Virus record (IMG/VR): IMGVR_UViG_3300032308_001355
Location: 1-64,000 of that record
DNA: 64,000 nt
Strand: one strand, 5' to 3'
Origin: a virus
The position numbers and the translations under genes are program-made. The first letter of the stretch is position 1; each line of letters begins with the position of its first letter. The notes below the pieces were generated by a model. That model had not been told where the DNA came from and ran no database searches. It saw only the letters and a program-made list of their open reading frames with translations. Of the stretch, positions 22,154 through 30,191 are shown piece by piece.

Positions 22154-22515
22154 ATTGTAGGTCCTAACGAGTTAGTGCTTGTAGATTGTTGAGTATTAGG
22201 TGTTTGGCTAAAGTCGGACTCAACGCGTTGGGTAGTAGCAACACGACGTGGCATATTGACTAAATCTTCAATGCCAATCTCATCTTCACTATATCCATAA
22301 CGTGCTGGGAATAACTGTATCTGTGGGAGTGGTGGACGAACATATTCTTGAATCTCTGATGCGCTCATGCTCCAAGCAGCTAGTGATTGGCTTAACAGCC
22401 GCTCTTGATTGCTAGCAAAAGGCCCTACATATTCCTGTGGTGGATATGCAGGTTCTACTAATGGCGCTACCCATGGGCGGCGATTATAAACTCCGTCTGC
22501 AAACTTACCTGCCAT
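22150..22515 (-). CDS. Hypothetical Pro-rich protein, 121 aa
   Basis: Starts with MAGKFADG and contains several Pro/Tyr-rich segments, with a SLAAWSMSASEIQEYV helix in the middle. No family recognised. Part of the 20.8-23.1 kb run of small hydrophilic proteins. Confidence 0.6.
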   Translation of the reverse strand: MAGKFADGVYNRRPWVAPLVEPAYPPQEYVGPFASNQERLLSQSLAAWSMSASEIQEYVRPPLPQIQLFPARYGYSEDEIGIEDLVNMPRRVATTQRVESDFSQTPNTQQSTSTNSLGPTI

Positions 22516-22516
22516 A

Positions 22517-23056
22517 TTACTTCCAACCTGGGCGCATACGAGCCATTTGGTCTACGCGTCGTTTGTCTAATGACATAGGTGAAGTACTACGCATATTAGC
22601 CTTACCATCATTTGGTAGGTGAGGTGCTGGAGCAGCCATTGCGTTTTCTACACCACGGGGTACGCGGTATACGTTTCCATCTTTAACTGCTTTCATTTGA
22701 CGTGCAATACCACGTGTATTTTCTAAACCTGCTGGGTAGTAATAATCTTGTACATCAATGCGCTCACCACGGTGAACACCTCGTTGATATGAACGTTGAC
22801 CTACTCTTACTTTTAAACCGTCTAATACACGGTCTGCTACTCCAGATGAACGCCCTCTATCATCTCTACGTGAACGAATAGTTCCAAGATACCCATCTGG
22901 GTACTCTGCTTGTGGCGCGCGACCTACACCAAGACGAAGAAAATCAAGTTCACTACGAGCAACTGGAACACCACCACCACCGTAAACGGTGTTGGTCCCA
23001 TACATACCAGCTGCGCCCAGATTCTGAACGTTTTGATGTGGTTGTGGATTAGCCAT
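22517..23056 (-). CDS. Hypothetical basic protein, 179 aa
   Basis: Gly/Arg/Tyr-rich, with many scattered Arg residues and few hydrophobics, which suggests disorder or nucleic-acid association. No domain recognised. One base after the next downstream stop region; follows the metallophosphoesterase by four bases. Confidence 0.6.
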   Translation of the reverse strand: MANPQPHQNVQNLGAAGMYGTNTVYGGGGVPVARSELDFLRLGVGRAPQAEYPDGYLGTIRSRRDDRGRSSGVADRVLDGLKVRVGQRSYQRGVHRGERIDVQDYYYPAGLENTRGIARQMKAVKDGNVYRVPRGVENAMAAPAPHLPNDGKANMRSTSPMSLDKRRVDQMARMRPGWK

Positions 23057-23060
23057 AAGA

Positions 23061-24263
23061 CTATGGTAAGCGATTTTCTCCTGCTAGTACCGCTAAATCA
23101 CGACGTGGGTCGTGCCCCTCACCAACTACTAGTGAGACTATACCTGTCGGTGATTCAAGACCACTTTTATCACGGAACCATGCGCTACCACCGTCCATTG
23201 CTGGTACTTGAATCCAAAGGCGTGGACCAACTTGGTCTGCACGGAAATGGTGGAAGTGACCTGTTAATAGAACATCTGCCGAACCGACTGGTGTTCGACC
23301 AGTTGCTTGTCCGTGTAACCACTTACCCATATCTTTTGCTTGGTGACCGTGAGCTAAGCCAACAATAGTGCCACCCAAATCAATAGCAAGTGTTCCATTG
23401 TCTGGCTTTGGATAATAAAACTTAACGTGTGAAAGGTTTGGGTTTTCTGCGCACGCGTCTTGAACCGCTGCAACAACCTCAATCTGCCAAGAATCAATCG
23501 GGTCTGTCATCATAATACGGTGTGGCTCATCGTGGTTTCCTGGTACAACTGGTACTAGTAACTCGTCGCAAAGTGGAGCAAACGCCTTAACCCACGCCAT
23601 TAGTACACGGCGACCAATACGTACCTGTTGCGTTACTCCAAGGTCACTTCGTCCAATTACTTTTCCATGTTGTGAAGCTGTACCTTCAATACAATCACCT
23701 AATTGGGGCAACACTACTGTACCAATTTTACGTCCTGCTTTTAATAGTTCTTTATGACGCGCAACCGATTCTTCAATAGCTGTAAGAACTCGAGCAACTG
23801 TTGCTTCTGTACCACCACCTGCATCTTTTCCATACTGTGTATCACCTATAGCATAAATTGCATATAACGGGCCAGTGGCCTGCTCTACTTTTCCTGGTTT
23901 CCACTTACTTATATCTGCAACTAATGCGTCGTAATCTAAATCTTTACCGTCTGTGAGTCTATCTGCTGGCTTTACTGTTACCTTAGCAGCTTCTAACCAT
24001 TCTCCATCAAAACGTTGCCAACGGCTTTGTCGAACGCTGACCACTGTCCAAACATTTGGGTCTAAATCAAAATCTTTAAATAACTCAACTGCATCGGGCA
24101 ACTCCCCTGCGGTACGTGGTGTAGAAACAAAGTAACCACCCTCTGTACCGATATCCATACGTGCCCTATATTCAGGCGGCGTATTTGCTTTTTTTACTTC
24201 ATCCTCTACGCCGTTAAGTTCTGCATTAATCAGTGCTTTTCCTATTACATTTATTTTTGACAT
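23061..24263 (-). CDS. Metallophosphoesterase (calcineurin-like)
   Basis: 400 residues. After a 130-residue N-terminal domain the full set of metallophosphoesterase motifs is visible: GDTQ at 140-143, GDC at 189-191, GNHDE at 242-246, HGH at 305-307 and GHFHH at 335-339. These bind two metals and hydrolyse phosphodiesters or phosphomonoesters. SbcD/Mre11-type nucleases share the fold, but no SbcC partner is seen. Overlaps the upstream gene by 13 bases. DNA end processing or a nucleotide phosphoesterase are both possible. Confidence 0.9.
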   Translation of the reverse strand: MSKINVIGKALINAELNGVEDEVKKANTPPEYRARMDIGTEGGYFVSTPRTAGELPDAVELFKDFDLDPNVWTVVSVRQSRWQRFDGEWLEAAKVTVKPADRLTDGKDLDYDALVADISKWKPGKVEQATGPLYAIYAIGDTQYGKDAGGGTEATVARVLTAIEESVARHKELLKAGRKIGTVVLPQLGDCIEGTASQHGKVIGRSDLGVTQQVRIGRRVLMAWVKAFAPLCDELLVPVVPGNHDEPHRIMMTDPIDSWQIEVVAAVQDACAENPNLSHVKFYYPKPDNGTLAIDLGGTIVGLAHGHQAKDMGKWLHGQATGRTPVGSADVLLTGHFHHFRADQVGPRLWIQVPAMDGGSAWFRDKSGLESPTGIVSLVVGEGHDPRRDLAVLAGENRLP

Positions 24264-24484
24264 GTGCAGTACCCTCGAAAGTGTGAACGAAACGCGGTTA
24301 ATTTAAAAGGCAATTTATCTTCTTTATCTAAATCTGTAAATAGTGTTGCTAACTTTATATTTTTATTATTTTGCTTTACTAAGGCAAATGCTTCTTGTTC
24401 TTCTTGTGGAAGCGACAAAACCCATTGGTAGACCATACAACCATCGTCTTCATCACTAAGGTACTTATTTAGTATTTCTAACAT
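24251..24484 (-). CDS. Hypothetical protein, 77 aa
   Basis: Helical, acidic, with a C-terminal YCTC pair. Patterned like small wHTH-type phage proteins (the LATLFTDLDKEDKLPFKLTA stretch). Coupled to the metallophosphoesterase by overlap. No firm family. Confidence 0.55.
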   Translation of the reverse strand: MLEILNKYLSDEDDGCMVYQWVLSLPQEEQEAFALVKQNNKNIKLATLFTDLDKEDKLPFKLTAFRSHFRGYCTCQK

Positions 24485-24556
24485 GAGCTCTCCTTGACTC
24501 CATCGTGTTGCATCATAACCTAGACTAGCACAGATGCATGCGGAATCAAATGAAAA

Positions 24557-24578
24557 ACCCCGCTATTTTTAGCGGGGT
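24557..24578 (-). terminator. Rho-independent terminator
   Basis: On the leftward transcript ACCCCGCTA-AAAA-TAGCGGGGT is followed by TTTTCATTT. Ends the transcript of the Ntn hydrolase gene. Confidence 0.9.
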
Positions 24579-24593
24579 CTCTACCTATAAAAA

Positions 24594-25169
24594 CTAGGCG
24601 TACTGAGTGTATATGCGAGTCTCTCCGCCCGAGTTTGTATCAAATTCTTTTGCGGCGTTTACTGCACTGGTCATAGCTTTTGCAGCCAAATCTATATCTT
24701 TAAATATCTTAGAACCAGCAGCATACAAAGCACCTTGGGCAAAATCCCCACCACTTCCTGTAGCAAAGTAATTTCGAGCGTCTCGGTCTAGTGAGTAATC
24801 CTCATCAATTATGTATAGGGTCCCCTGAACTGCAACAAGAAATACGTTTTCAAACTGGGCATAATCCCCATCGTCTTTCATATCGTAACCACCATCAATA
24901 AAAACTTGACGCATTCCAGGAATAAAAGTGTTTATCATCCAAGCATCTAATTGGTCGGGTGTGCTATTAACACGGGGCTTTGGTGCTTTCCAACCACGTT
25001 GCAAAAGGTTCATACCCCGACCAATACCGCAACCAGCAATTAAAATACCATTATTGTCTACGACCTTATGGTCTTTCATAAATACATTTCGGTATTCATT
25101 ATAAGTGCCTTGTGAATCAGCGCCCATTACTACCCAACCATCACCTTGAATAGCTGCGATTGTGGTCAT
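24594..25169 (-). CDS. HslV/20S-proteasome-beta-like Ntn hydrolase
   Basis: 191 residues; AAGGAG upstream of the ATG. After removal of Met the protein starts TTIAA, exactly like mature HslV and proteasome beta subunits where Thr1 is the nucleophile. Asp17 (GADSQ) is at the canonical position and a Lys lies at 34, near the usual Lys33. The later TGSGGDFAQGAL motif matches the HslV GSGG/YA-x-GA signature. It is therefore likely a self-compartmentalised threonine protease. No HslU or other cognate unfoldase is next to it; the host ATPase or another partner could feed it. Flanked by two terminators, so transcribed on its own. Confidence 0.85.
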   Translation of the reverse strand: MTTIAAIQGDGWVVMGADSQGTYNEYRNVFMKDHKVVDNNGILIAGCGIGRGMNLLQRGWKAPKPRVNSTPDQLDAWMINTFIPGMRQVFIDGGYDMKDDGDYAQFENVFLVAVQGTLYIIDEDYSLDRDARNYFATGSGGDFAQGALYAAGSKIFKDIDLAAKAMTSAVNAAKEFDTNSGGETRIYTQYA

Positions 25170-25234
25170 CTTATATGCTCCTTATGCTTCACAGACCCAT
25201 ACTGTACTGGTGGTTGAGGGTTATTGCAATAAAA

Positions 25235-25258
25235 AGGGCTGGCATCTCTGCCAGCCCT
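25235..25258 (-). terminator. Rho-independent terminator
   Basis: AGGGCTGGC-AGAGAT-GCCAGCCCT on the minus strand followed by TTTTATT. Ends the 25271-25612 gene and isolates the Ntn hydrolase gene. Confidence 0.9.
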
Positions 25259-25270
25259 ATTAATTTATTA

Positions 25271-25612
25271 CTAGTTATAGTTAGACATCCCCGCACCAAA
25301 TTCTGGCGCCTGACGGCGAACAGCTGATGCAAAAATGCGTCCGTTACCCTGGGTGGCCCCAGCTTCTGGAGCAACTGTCTGTTGAAACTTAACACGGATG
25401 CCGTAGCGAGCTCCCGCATGCTTAGCGTCTGGGCTCATTACGTTTGGGCGCGCTGTCTTTGGTTGTCCATAAGGGTCACCTGCTGCTGTGTTCTTCTTTT
25501 TGATTAATGTTCCCTTTTCAGGTGCAGCGTAACGTGGCTTTGCACTTGAAGACGCTGTAGGCTCAGTTGAAGCTGGTGCTACAGGCTTTGGGTTCTTGGT
25601 TGAATCTTTCAT
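25271..25612 (-). CDS. Hypothetical disordered protein, 113 aa
   Basis: Pro/Ala/Lys/Thr-rich throughout, with no hydrophobic core until the last 40 residues. Preferred over the overlapping frame 25189-25419 because it ends just before a perfect terminator and follows the operon direction. Function unknown. Confidence 0.6.
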   Translation of the reverse strand: MKDSTKNPKPVAPASTEPTASSSAKPRYAAPEKGTLIKKKNTAAGDPYGQPKTARPNVMSPDAKHAGARYGIRVKFQQTVAPEAGATQGNGRIFASAVRRQAPEFGAGMSNYN

Positions 25613-25651
25613 ATTTTGTCCTTTGGCCTAAGGGGTTTAGTTAAATGTACC

Positions 25652-25930
25652 TTAAATAACGATAACTGTAAGGACTATTGCGCTGATATCGCCGTCGTGG
25701 CTCTGAATTGTAGTAAATCCAGGCACATAGGCAATATCAATACCTCTTGGAGCTGTATAGCCTCGGGCAATAGCTAATGCTTTAGTAGCTTGATTAACAG
25801 CCCCAGCGCCTACTGCACGGACCTTACAGGTACGTGTCTCATAAATAGCGTGGGCAATAGCTGAAGCTAGGGCCTGTGGGTTTGAGCCTGCTGATACGCG
25901 CAAGACGTTTTCTTCTGGTTGTTCTGTCAT
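25652..25930 (-). CDS. spoVS: SpoVS-family (Alba-like) protein
   Basis: 92 residues. VLRVSAGSNPQALASAIAHA near 9-28, then AVGAGAVNQATKALAIARGY and a PRGIDIAYVPGF segment follow the sporulation protein S sequence almost position by position. SpoVS in Bacillus affects septation and sporulation and has an Alba-like fold, so nucleic-acid binding is plausible. A phage copy could modulate host division or act as a chromatin-like protein. Stands between two short gaps in the leftward block. Confidence 0.85.
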   Translation of the reverse strand: MTEQPEENVLRVSAGSNPQALASAIAHAIYETRTCKVRAVGAGAVNQATKALAIARGYTAPRGIDIAYVPGFTTIQSHDGDISAIVLTVIVI

Positions 25931-25982
25931 TTTATACCTCGGTTTACGAATAGTGGAATTCCCGCGGTATAAATTATGCAGT

Positions 25983-26201
25983 TTAAATAAGCCCAGGTCT
26001 GTCTAAAGGAGTAGGAGCTTTTGCAAAAGTGCCACAAATAGCGCACTCCATATCAAGGAGGTATTGGGCTATCTCATAGTCATCAAAAGACACCTTTAGC
26101 AACCATAAATTACTTTCACAATGTGGGCACTCATTATGGACCTCATACTGATGGTCAAGGGTGCCAGAATAATCAGGCTTTAAGGTCCTGATTGGCTTCA
26201 C
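25983..26201 (-). CDS. Zinc-ribbon protein, 72 aa
   Basis: CPHC near residues 25-28 and CAIC near residues 53-56 frame a beta-rich ribbon of typical length. Starts inside the end of the upstream helical gene. Function unknown. Confidence 0.65.
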   Translation of the reverse strand: MKPIRTLKPDYSGTLDHQYEVHNECPHCESNLWLLKVSFDDYEIAQYLLDMECAICGTFAKAPTPLDRPGLI

Positions 26202-26415
26202 GCTTTAGCCTTTCAAGTGTCTCTAGTTGTTCAATCTTCATCTTTTCAATTACTTCAATTTCTTCTGGAGACATTTTGTCTTTGTTTTCTTCAAACATCC
26301 TAAGACCAACACCGTAAGCATGTTCAAACATTTGTAATTGAGATTGGCGGCGAGCTCGAACAAATGCCTCGGCCTCAGCTTTACGAGCAGCTCTTTTATC
26401 TTGTGTTTTACTCAT
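26173..26415 (-). CDS. Small coiled-coil protein, 80 aa
   Basis: ATG 26415 (MSKTQ) is preceded by GGGGAGGAC; the four-residue longer TTG start is rejected. Nearly all helix, rich in Glu, Arg and Lys, likely a coiled coil from residue 45 onward. Overlaps the FmdB-like gene by four bases (ATGA). Confidence 0.6.
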   Translation of the reverse strand: MSKTQDKRAARKAEAEAFVRARRQSQLQMFEHAYGVGLRMFEENKDKMSPEEIEVIEKMKIEQLETLERLKREANQDLKA

Positions 26416-26585
26416 TGTCCTCCCCAACCCCCACCTTTAAGTTGAATAGCAAAACTAGAAAACTTACGAGATGCCTCTTTACCGCAGCTAGTACACAGCA
26501 CTGAGGGGGCTGGGCCATCAACTATAGGAAAAAACTGCTCAGATTCTGCTTTGCAGTGCGGACATTGGTACTCATACGTAGGCAT
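26412..26585 (-). CDS. FmdB-family zinc-ribbon protein, 57 aa
   Basis: Opens MPTYEYQCPHC and has CTSC near residues 31-34, the hallmark of the FmdB putative regulatory family, and ends with GGGWGG like many members. TAATG overlap with the RuvC gene upstream and ATGA overlap with the next gene. Role in phages unknown; probably binds zinc. Confidence 0.8.
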   Translation of the reverse strand: MPTYEYQCPHCKAESEQFFPIVDGPAPSVLCTSCGKEASRKFSSFAIQLKGGGWGGQ

Positions 26586-27124
26586 TATCGTTCCCTAAAT
26601 TTTGGGTCTTGAAGCTTATCGTAAACTTCTTTTTCATACGCACGAGTATACGAGCCAGAAATCAAATGTGCAAGTACGTAAGAATCTGCTGCATTATCGT
26701 CTGTAAACTCAGCGCCCCAATTCTTGTATACGTGTAAAAGTATTTGGCTTTTTGATACCCCATTGCCCTTACCGCAAGCGTATTTCTTAAGGTTAGTTGG
26801 CGGGACTATAAGGGGGTAAATGCCAAAATCAAGCAAAGTTAGTTTTACCATGCCGCCAAGCTCGCCAAGCATATTAGCCATTTGACTACCAAATGCATAG
26901 CCTTCCATGGCCACGTCTTCAATATTATTAAATTGATAAAGCCAGTTCATCACGTGGCTTTGTATATCCCTAAGTCTGTCTATACCGCGCTTATCTGATT
27001 TATAAACTTCTGTGTAGTAGTTACCAGCCTGAAACGCTGTTATAGCAAAGCCACTATAAGACTGGTCAATACCTAAATAAACTGGACGTTCTCTGTCTAC
27101 AGTTCCGTTATAAAATACTTTCAC
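26585..27124 (-). CDS. RuvC-like Holliday junction resolvase
   Basis: 179 residues. The RNase H-fold acidic residues are visible: Asp20 in YLGIDQSYSG, Glu74 in AMEGYAFG, and the DDNAAD cluster at 142-147. The LKKYACGKG and VSKSQI stretch matches the loop that contacts DNA in RuvC proteins. It should cut Holliday junctions or other branched DNA before packaging. Its neighbours are a Cas4-like nuclease, RecA and a second resolvase-like nuclease. Confidence 0.9.
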   Translation of the reverse strand: MKVFYNGTVDRERPVYLGIDQSYSGFAITAFQAGNYYTEVYKSDKRGIDRLRDIQSHVMNWLYQFNNIEDVAMEGYAFGSQMANMLGELGGMVKLTLLDFGIYPLIVPPTNLKKYACGKGNGVSKSQILLHVYKNWGAEFTDDNAADSYVLAHLISGSYTRAYEKEVYDKLQDPKFRER

Positions 27125-27600
27125 TAAAACCTAGACTTCATAGATGAGGTACGGCGGGTTAATTCACGGCTTGTTAGCTGGTAATACCGTTCTAAGTTGT
27201 CTTGCATAGTCTTAAGAAGCTTATGGTATGCCTTGGCATGCATCAAGCCTTGTGACATAGTTTCCATCTCTGGGTTAATTAAAATGGATGCTTTTATAGT
27301 CGTTGCTTTAGCTTTTGGGTCAGCAGAGCCTGTAATCAAAAGCTTTGCTTCTTCCTTATCATAGATGCTCTCTGCTTCAGTTACAGCAAGCTCTGCACAA
27401 GCTACCTGTGTAATTAAGAAGTTGTAATTTTCCATGTAACAACGAGCCAATTGCATTAGTTCTTGGTCATCCACAGCTGTGATATCCCTAGGGAAAGAAG
27501 GGACATCAATATCTAACTTACGTCTAACGGGTAATCCTTGCGATTCTAGTACAGATAATACTGAACCGCTGACCCCATTTGCAAGTAACTCAATTGCCAT
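27124..27600 (-). CDS. Hypothetical helical protein in the recombination cluster, 158 aa
   Basis: ATG 27600 overlaps the end of the Cas4-like gene; an earlier in-frame start at 27630 lies deeper inside that gene. Mostly helical with a long amphipathic middle and an Arg-rich C-terminus (LTRRTSSMKSRF). By position it could be a recombination accessory or ssDNA-binding factor, which is inference. Confidence 0.6.
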   Translation of the reverse strand: MAIELLANGVSGSVLSVLESQGLPVRRKLDIDVPSFPRDITAVDDQELMQLARCYMENYNFLITQVACAELAVTEAESIYDKEEAKLLITGSADPKAKATTIKASILINPEMETMSQGLMHAKAYHKLLKTMQDNLERYYQLTSRELTRRTSSMKSRF

Positions 27601-28432
27601 AGTCTTTACACCTTCCGCAACCATCTGCATTTATATTACATAGTGGCGGCGTACCCGCCTTTACAGATTCAACAATCATCTTAGCAGCATCAAACAAATG
27701 TTGTATACCCCAGTTACTACGTGGAATTACAAACTCTTTGCTCTCCTGATTGGGCTTTGCTTCATAAATAATTACAGCCTCGTCAGGGACGTCTTCATAT
27801 CCTTGTAGCTTAGCAAGTTCTAAATACATCTGTACTTGGTCAATGTGTTTTTGAAACGGGGCATCAATTGATTTCCAAGTTTTATTAAAATCATATCCAT
27901 TGTCTGCGTACAGTCCAGGACATTCCCATCGAAGCGTACCCTCACCTACAGATTTAATTTCTAGAAATAAAGGGTTACCTAAACCAACAAGCCATCCATC
28001 GGCTTTTCCAGTAATACGGTACTCTTCATTAATAAAAGGTACTTCTCTATAATGTAATGGCCCGTCGTGGCAATCAAACATTCCAAAAAATAACTCGCCA
28101 CACTCTTCGCACCACCATTGACCCTTTAGAACACCCATGTTTTTAAACCAAGTTTGCCACTTATTGTGAATGTCATGTCCTTCTTGAAATACTGTTTCTA
28201 AACGAAGACTAGACGTTCGTGTATCTGAGGGTGTGTGACCAAGCAAATGAAAATAAGAAGCACGGTGGCACCAATCTTTCCCAACCATATCGGATGGGTG
28301 AAGCATGTCGGTACGACGTGATTTATCTTTAGGGCGAGAAATAAGATAACGCTCTACGGAACCAAGTACGCGGGTATCTTTCTTAGCCACGTCTATAAAC
28401 TTCTTTAAGGCCCCACTTGGTTTGTATGTCAT
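27590..28432 (-). CDS. Cas4-like PD-(D/E)XK exonuclease with Fe-S-type cysteines
   Basis: 280 residues. Catalytic motifs GKADGW (Asp145) and FLEIKS (Glu158, Lys160) and a downstream HIDQVQMY Gln follow the RecB/Cas4 nuclease pattern. One N-terminal Cys (55) and three C-terminal Cys (265, 272, 275) are spaced like the [4Fe-4S] ligands of Cas4. An extra pair at 108/111 may bind zinc. No CRISPR array or other cas genes are present, so a role in phage recombination or end resection is the likely one. Confidence 0.85.
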   Translation of the reverse strand: MTYKPSGALKKFIDVAKKDTRVLGSVERYLISRPKDKSRRTDMLHPSDMVGKDWCHRASYFHLLGHTPSDTRTSSLRLETVFQEGHDIHNKWQTWFKNMGVLKGQWWCEECGELFFGMFDCHDGPLHYREVPFINEEYRITGKADGWLVGLGNPLFLEIKSVGEGTLRWECPGLYADNGYDFNKTWKSIDAPFQKHIDQVQMYLELAKLQGYEDVPDEAVIIYEAKPNQESKEFVIPRSNWGIQHLFDAAKMIVESVKAGTPPLCNINADGCGRCKDYGN

Positions 28433-28444
28433 AGGGTAAACCTA

Positions 28445-28792
28445 TCATCTATCTACCCACTCTTCAAGAGTTAATCCTTGTTTAGATGCTTTACGCTTAA
28501 GCGCGTTTCTTTCTCTGTGACTCATACCTCCCCAGATACCATGTTGTTCATCCATAGACTCTGCATATAAAAGACATTCTTTACGAACAGGGCATTCTGG
28601 TAATCCATCTTTACCGTAGCAAACTGCTTTAGAAATACCAGCAACAGATTTGTATTTTGTTTTATCTCTTGGTGGGTACCAAAGCTCTGTGTCCATACCA
28701 CGGCATTTAGCGTCGTAACGCCAGCCTTGATTATGACCAATGTCTTCTTGAAACAATATGTAAACTCCTGGGGTCGTTGTTGCTCTTCCCAC
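28445..28792 (-). CDS. WhiB-family iron-sulfur regulator
   Basis: 115 residues. Four cysteines (30, 58, 67, 73) with CPVRKECLLYAES, the GIWGG turn at 85-89 and a basic RERNALKRK tail are the WhiB signature. WhiB proteins are restricted to Actinobacteria and their phages, where they bind sigma factor region 4 and regulate transcription. Unusual here: eight residues rather than two lie between the second and third cysteines. Probably redirects host transcription. Strong evidence for the host phylum. Confidence 0.92.
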   Translation of the reverse strand: MGRATTTPGVYILFQEDIGHNQGWRYDAKCRGMDTELWYPPRDKTKYKSVAGISKAVCYGKDGLPECPVRKECLLYAESMDEQHGIWGGMSHRERNALKRKASKQGLTLEEWVDR

Positions 28793-28822
28793 TCCCAGGG
28801 GTTAATAGTTTAGCATAAAGTA

Positions 28823-29140
28823 CTACTTGAGCTCTAATTTCTCTTTCATCTCAAGGTAGTCGTCTTCTGTTAAAATGACATAATTATTATTATTTAAACT
28901 TATTCCTAAAATAGGCATTCTGCTGTCTAAAATAGCTTCTTTTACTATTTTTTCAAGCACTTCTGACTTTAAAGTAAAAGATTTCTTGCCAGTCCATTTA
29001 TGCTCTAGCAAGACTCTTTTACTCCTAACGTCACCTTTCCGACTCCAAAAAGCACCACTAGCAAAACTTCTTTGACCATCAATAGCCTTAGCAAGCCTGT
29101 CCTCATGCTTTTTAGATTGTTTCTGACCCTCACTCCTCAT
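28823..29140 (-). CDS. Hjc/PD-(D/E)XK resolvase-like nuclease
   Basis: 105 residues from ATG 29140, which overlaps the RecA stop; TTG 29146 is the alternative. GDVRS (Asp37) and LEHKWT (Glu46, Lys48) form the PD-(D/E)XK core of small archaeal-type Holliday junction resolvases. A second junction nuclease beside RuvC is notable. It could instead be a structure-specific or restriction-like nuclease. Confidence 0.75.
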   Translation of the reverse strand: MRSEGQKQSKKHEDRLAKAIDGQRSFASGAFWSRKGDVRSKRVLLEHKWTGKKSFTLKSEVLEKIVKEAILDSRMPILGISLNNNNYVILTEDDYLEMKEKLELK

Positions 29141-30191
29141 GTGCAAACTTAGAGCCAGCTTTAATAGAATCTAAAACGTCTTTTTCAAGAACTTCTTTTA
29201 GTTCTATTTCTTCACGAATAGATTCAAGTAAAGCGTCCTGACCCTGCCACTGTCTAGTCTCTCCGTTAAAATCATAACGATAGTAAGCACCTGCTCTAGT
29301 AATTACTTTATTAATAATGCCCATAGAAACAATTTCTTTTGCAAAATCAAACTCACCAGCTGGTGTGTCCGACCCCTCTGCAAAGTAAAAATCAACAGTA
29401 GCTACCTGAGAAGGGGCTGCTGATTTGTTTTTAATTACTCTTGCTTTTATAGATTGACCTATACGACGTTTTTCTTGTCCAGTTCCTGACTCTATCCACT
29501 CATCACGACGAACCTCTGTACGTGTAAAAAACGCATAATCTTTGCCAAGCCCACCTGGTGTAGTGCGAGGGTCCCCGTACATAACACCAATCTTTGAGCG
29601 CCATTGATTAATTACAATACCAATAAATGGACGTTCGGGGGAAACCAAAGAACGTTTAGAAGCTTTACCTACTTTACGGAAAAACTTATTAGTAACTAGA
29701 GCCGACCGTCCCATGGTTGACTCATCCATTTCTTTCTCATCTTCTGCGCTAGGAACCAAGGCAGGAAGGCTATCAATAACGATGCAGTCCACAACCTTAC
29801 TTTCAGCGAATTTAATAACAGCTTCATAAGCTTCCTCCATTATATTTGTAGAAATTACATAAACTCGAGATGAATCAACACCACATAGGTCAGCGTATCC
29901 AGTTACCCATTCCTCTGCTGCAACCCATACCGTTGTAAACTCTGGGTCACGTTTTTGATTAGCAGCGATTGTTTTAAGAGCCAAAGCAGTTTTACCATTG
30001 CTTGCTTCTCCAATTAATTCATGCCATTGGTTAGGTGGCCAACCACCTCCAAGTGCTAAATCAAGTGATAACGAACCTGTGGTAAACCTAGTAGGTGGGT
30101 CAATAATTTCTGACCCAAGCACTACGGTAGCGTCACCCATTTTTTTATTTAATCCGTTAATTACTTTTAATAGCTCTGCTGATGCTTTCAT
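29130..30191 (-). CDS. recA: RecA-like recombinase
   Basis: 353 residues. Walker A GEASNGKT at 61-68, Walker B VVDCIVIDSLPAL near 135-147, a VINQWRSKIG stretch near 195 and the GGLGKDYAFF loop typical of RecA L2 are present. It catalyses homologous pairing and strand exchange and should drive recombination-dependent replication with the nucleases next to it. Confidence 0.92.
   Translation of the reverse strand: MKASAELLKVINGLNKKMGDATVVLGSEIIDPPTRFTTGSLSLDLALGGGWPPNQWHELIGEASNGKTALALKTIAANQKRDPEFTTVWVAAEEWVTGYADLCGVDSSRVYVISTNIMEEAYEAVIKFAESKVVDCIVIDSLPALVPSAEDEKEMDESTMGRSALVTNKFFRKVGKASKRSLVSPERPFIGIVINQWRSKIGVMYGDPRTTPGGLGKDYAFFTRTEVRRDEWIESGTGQEKRRIGQSIKARVIKNKSAAPSQVATVDFYFAEGSDTPAGEFDFAKEIVSMGIINKVITRAGAYYRYDFNGETRQWQGQDALLESIREEIELKEVLEKDVLDSIKAGSKFAHEE

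Noticed and set aside
25189-25419. Minus-strand frame overlapping the 113-residue gene
   Set aside because: It runs across the perfect terminator at 25235-25258 and overlaps the better-placed gene almost entirely.
27590-28432. Cas4-like nuclease as evidence of a phage CRISPR system
   Set aside because: No repeats, Cas1, Cas2 or effector genes were seen in the window; its neighbours are recombination genes.
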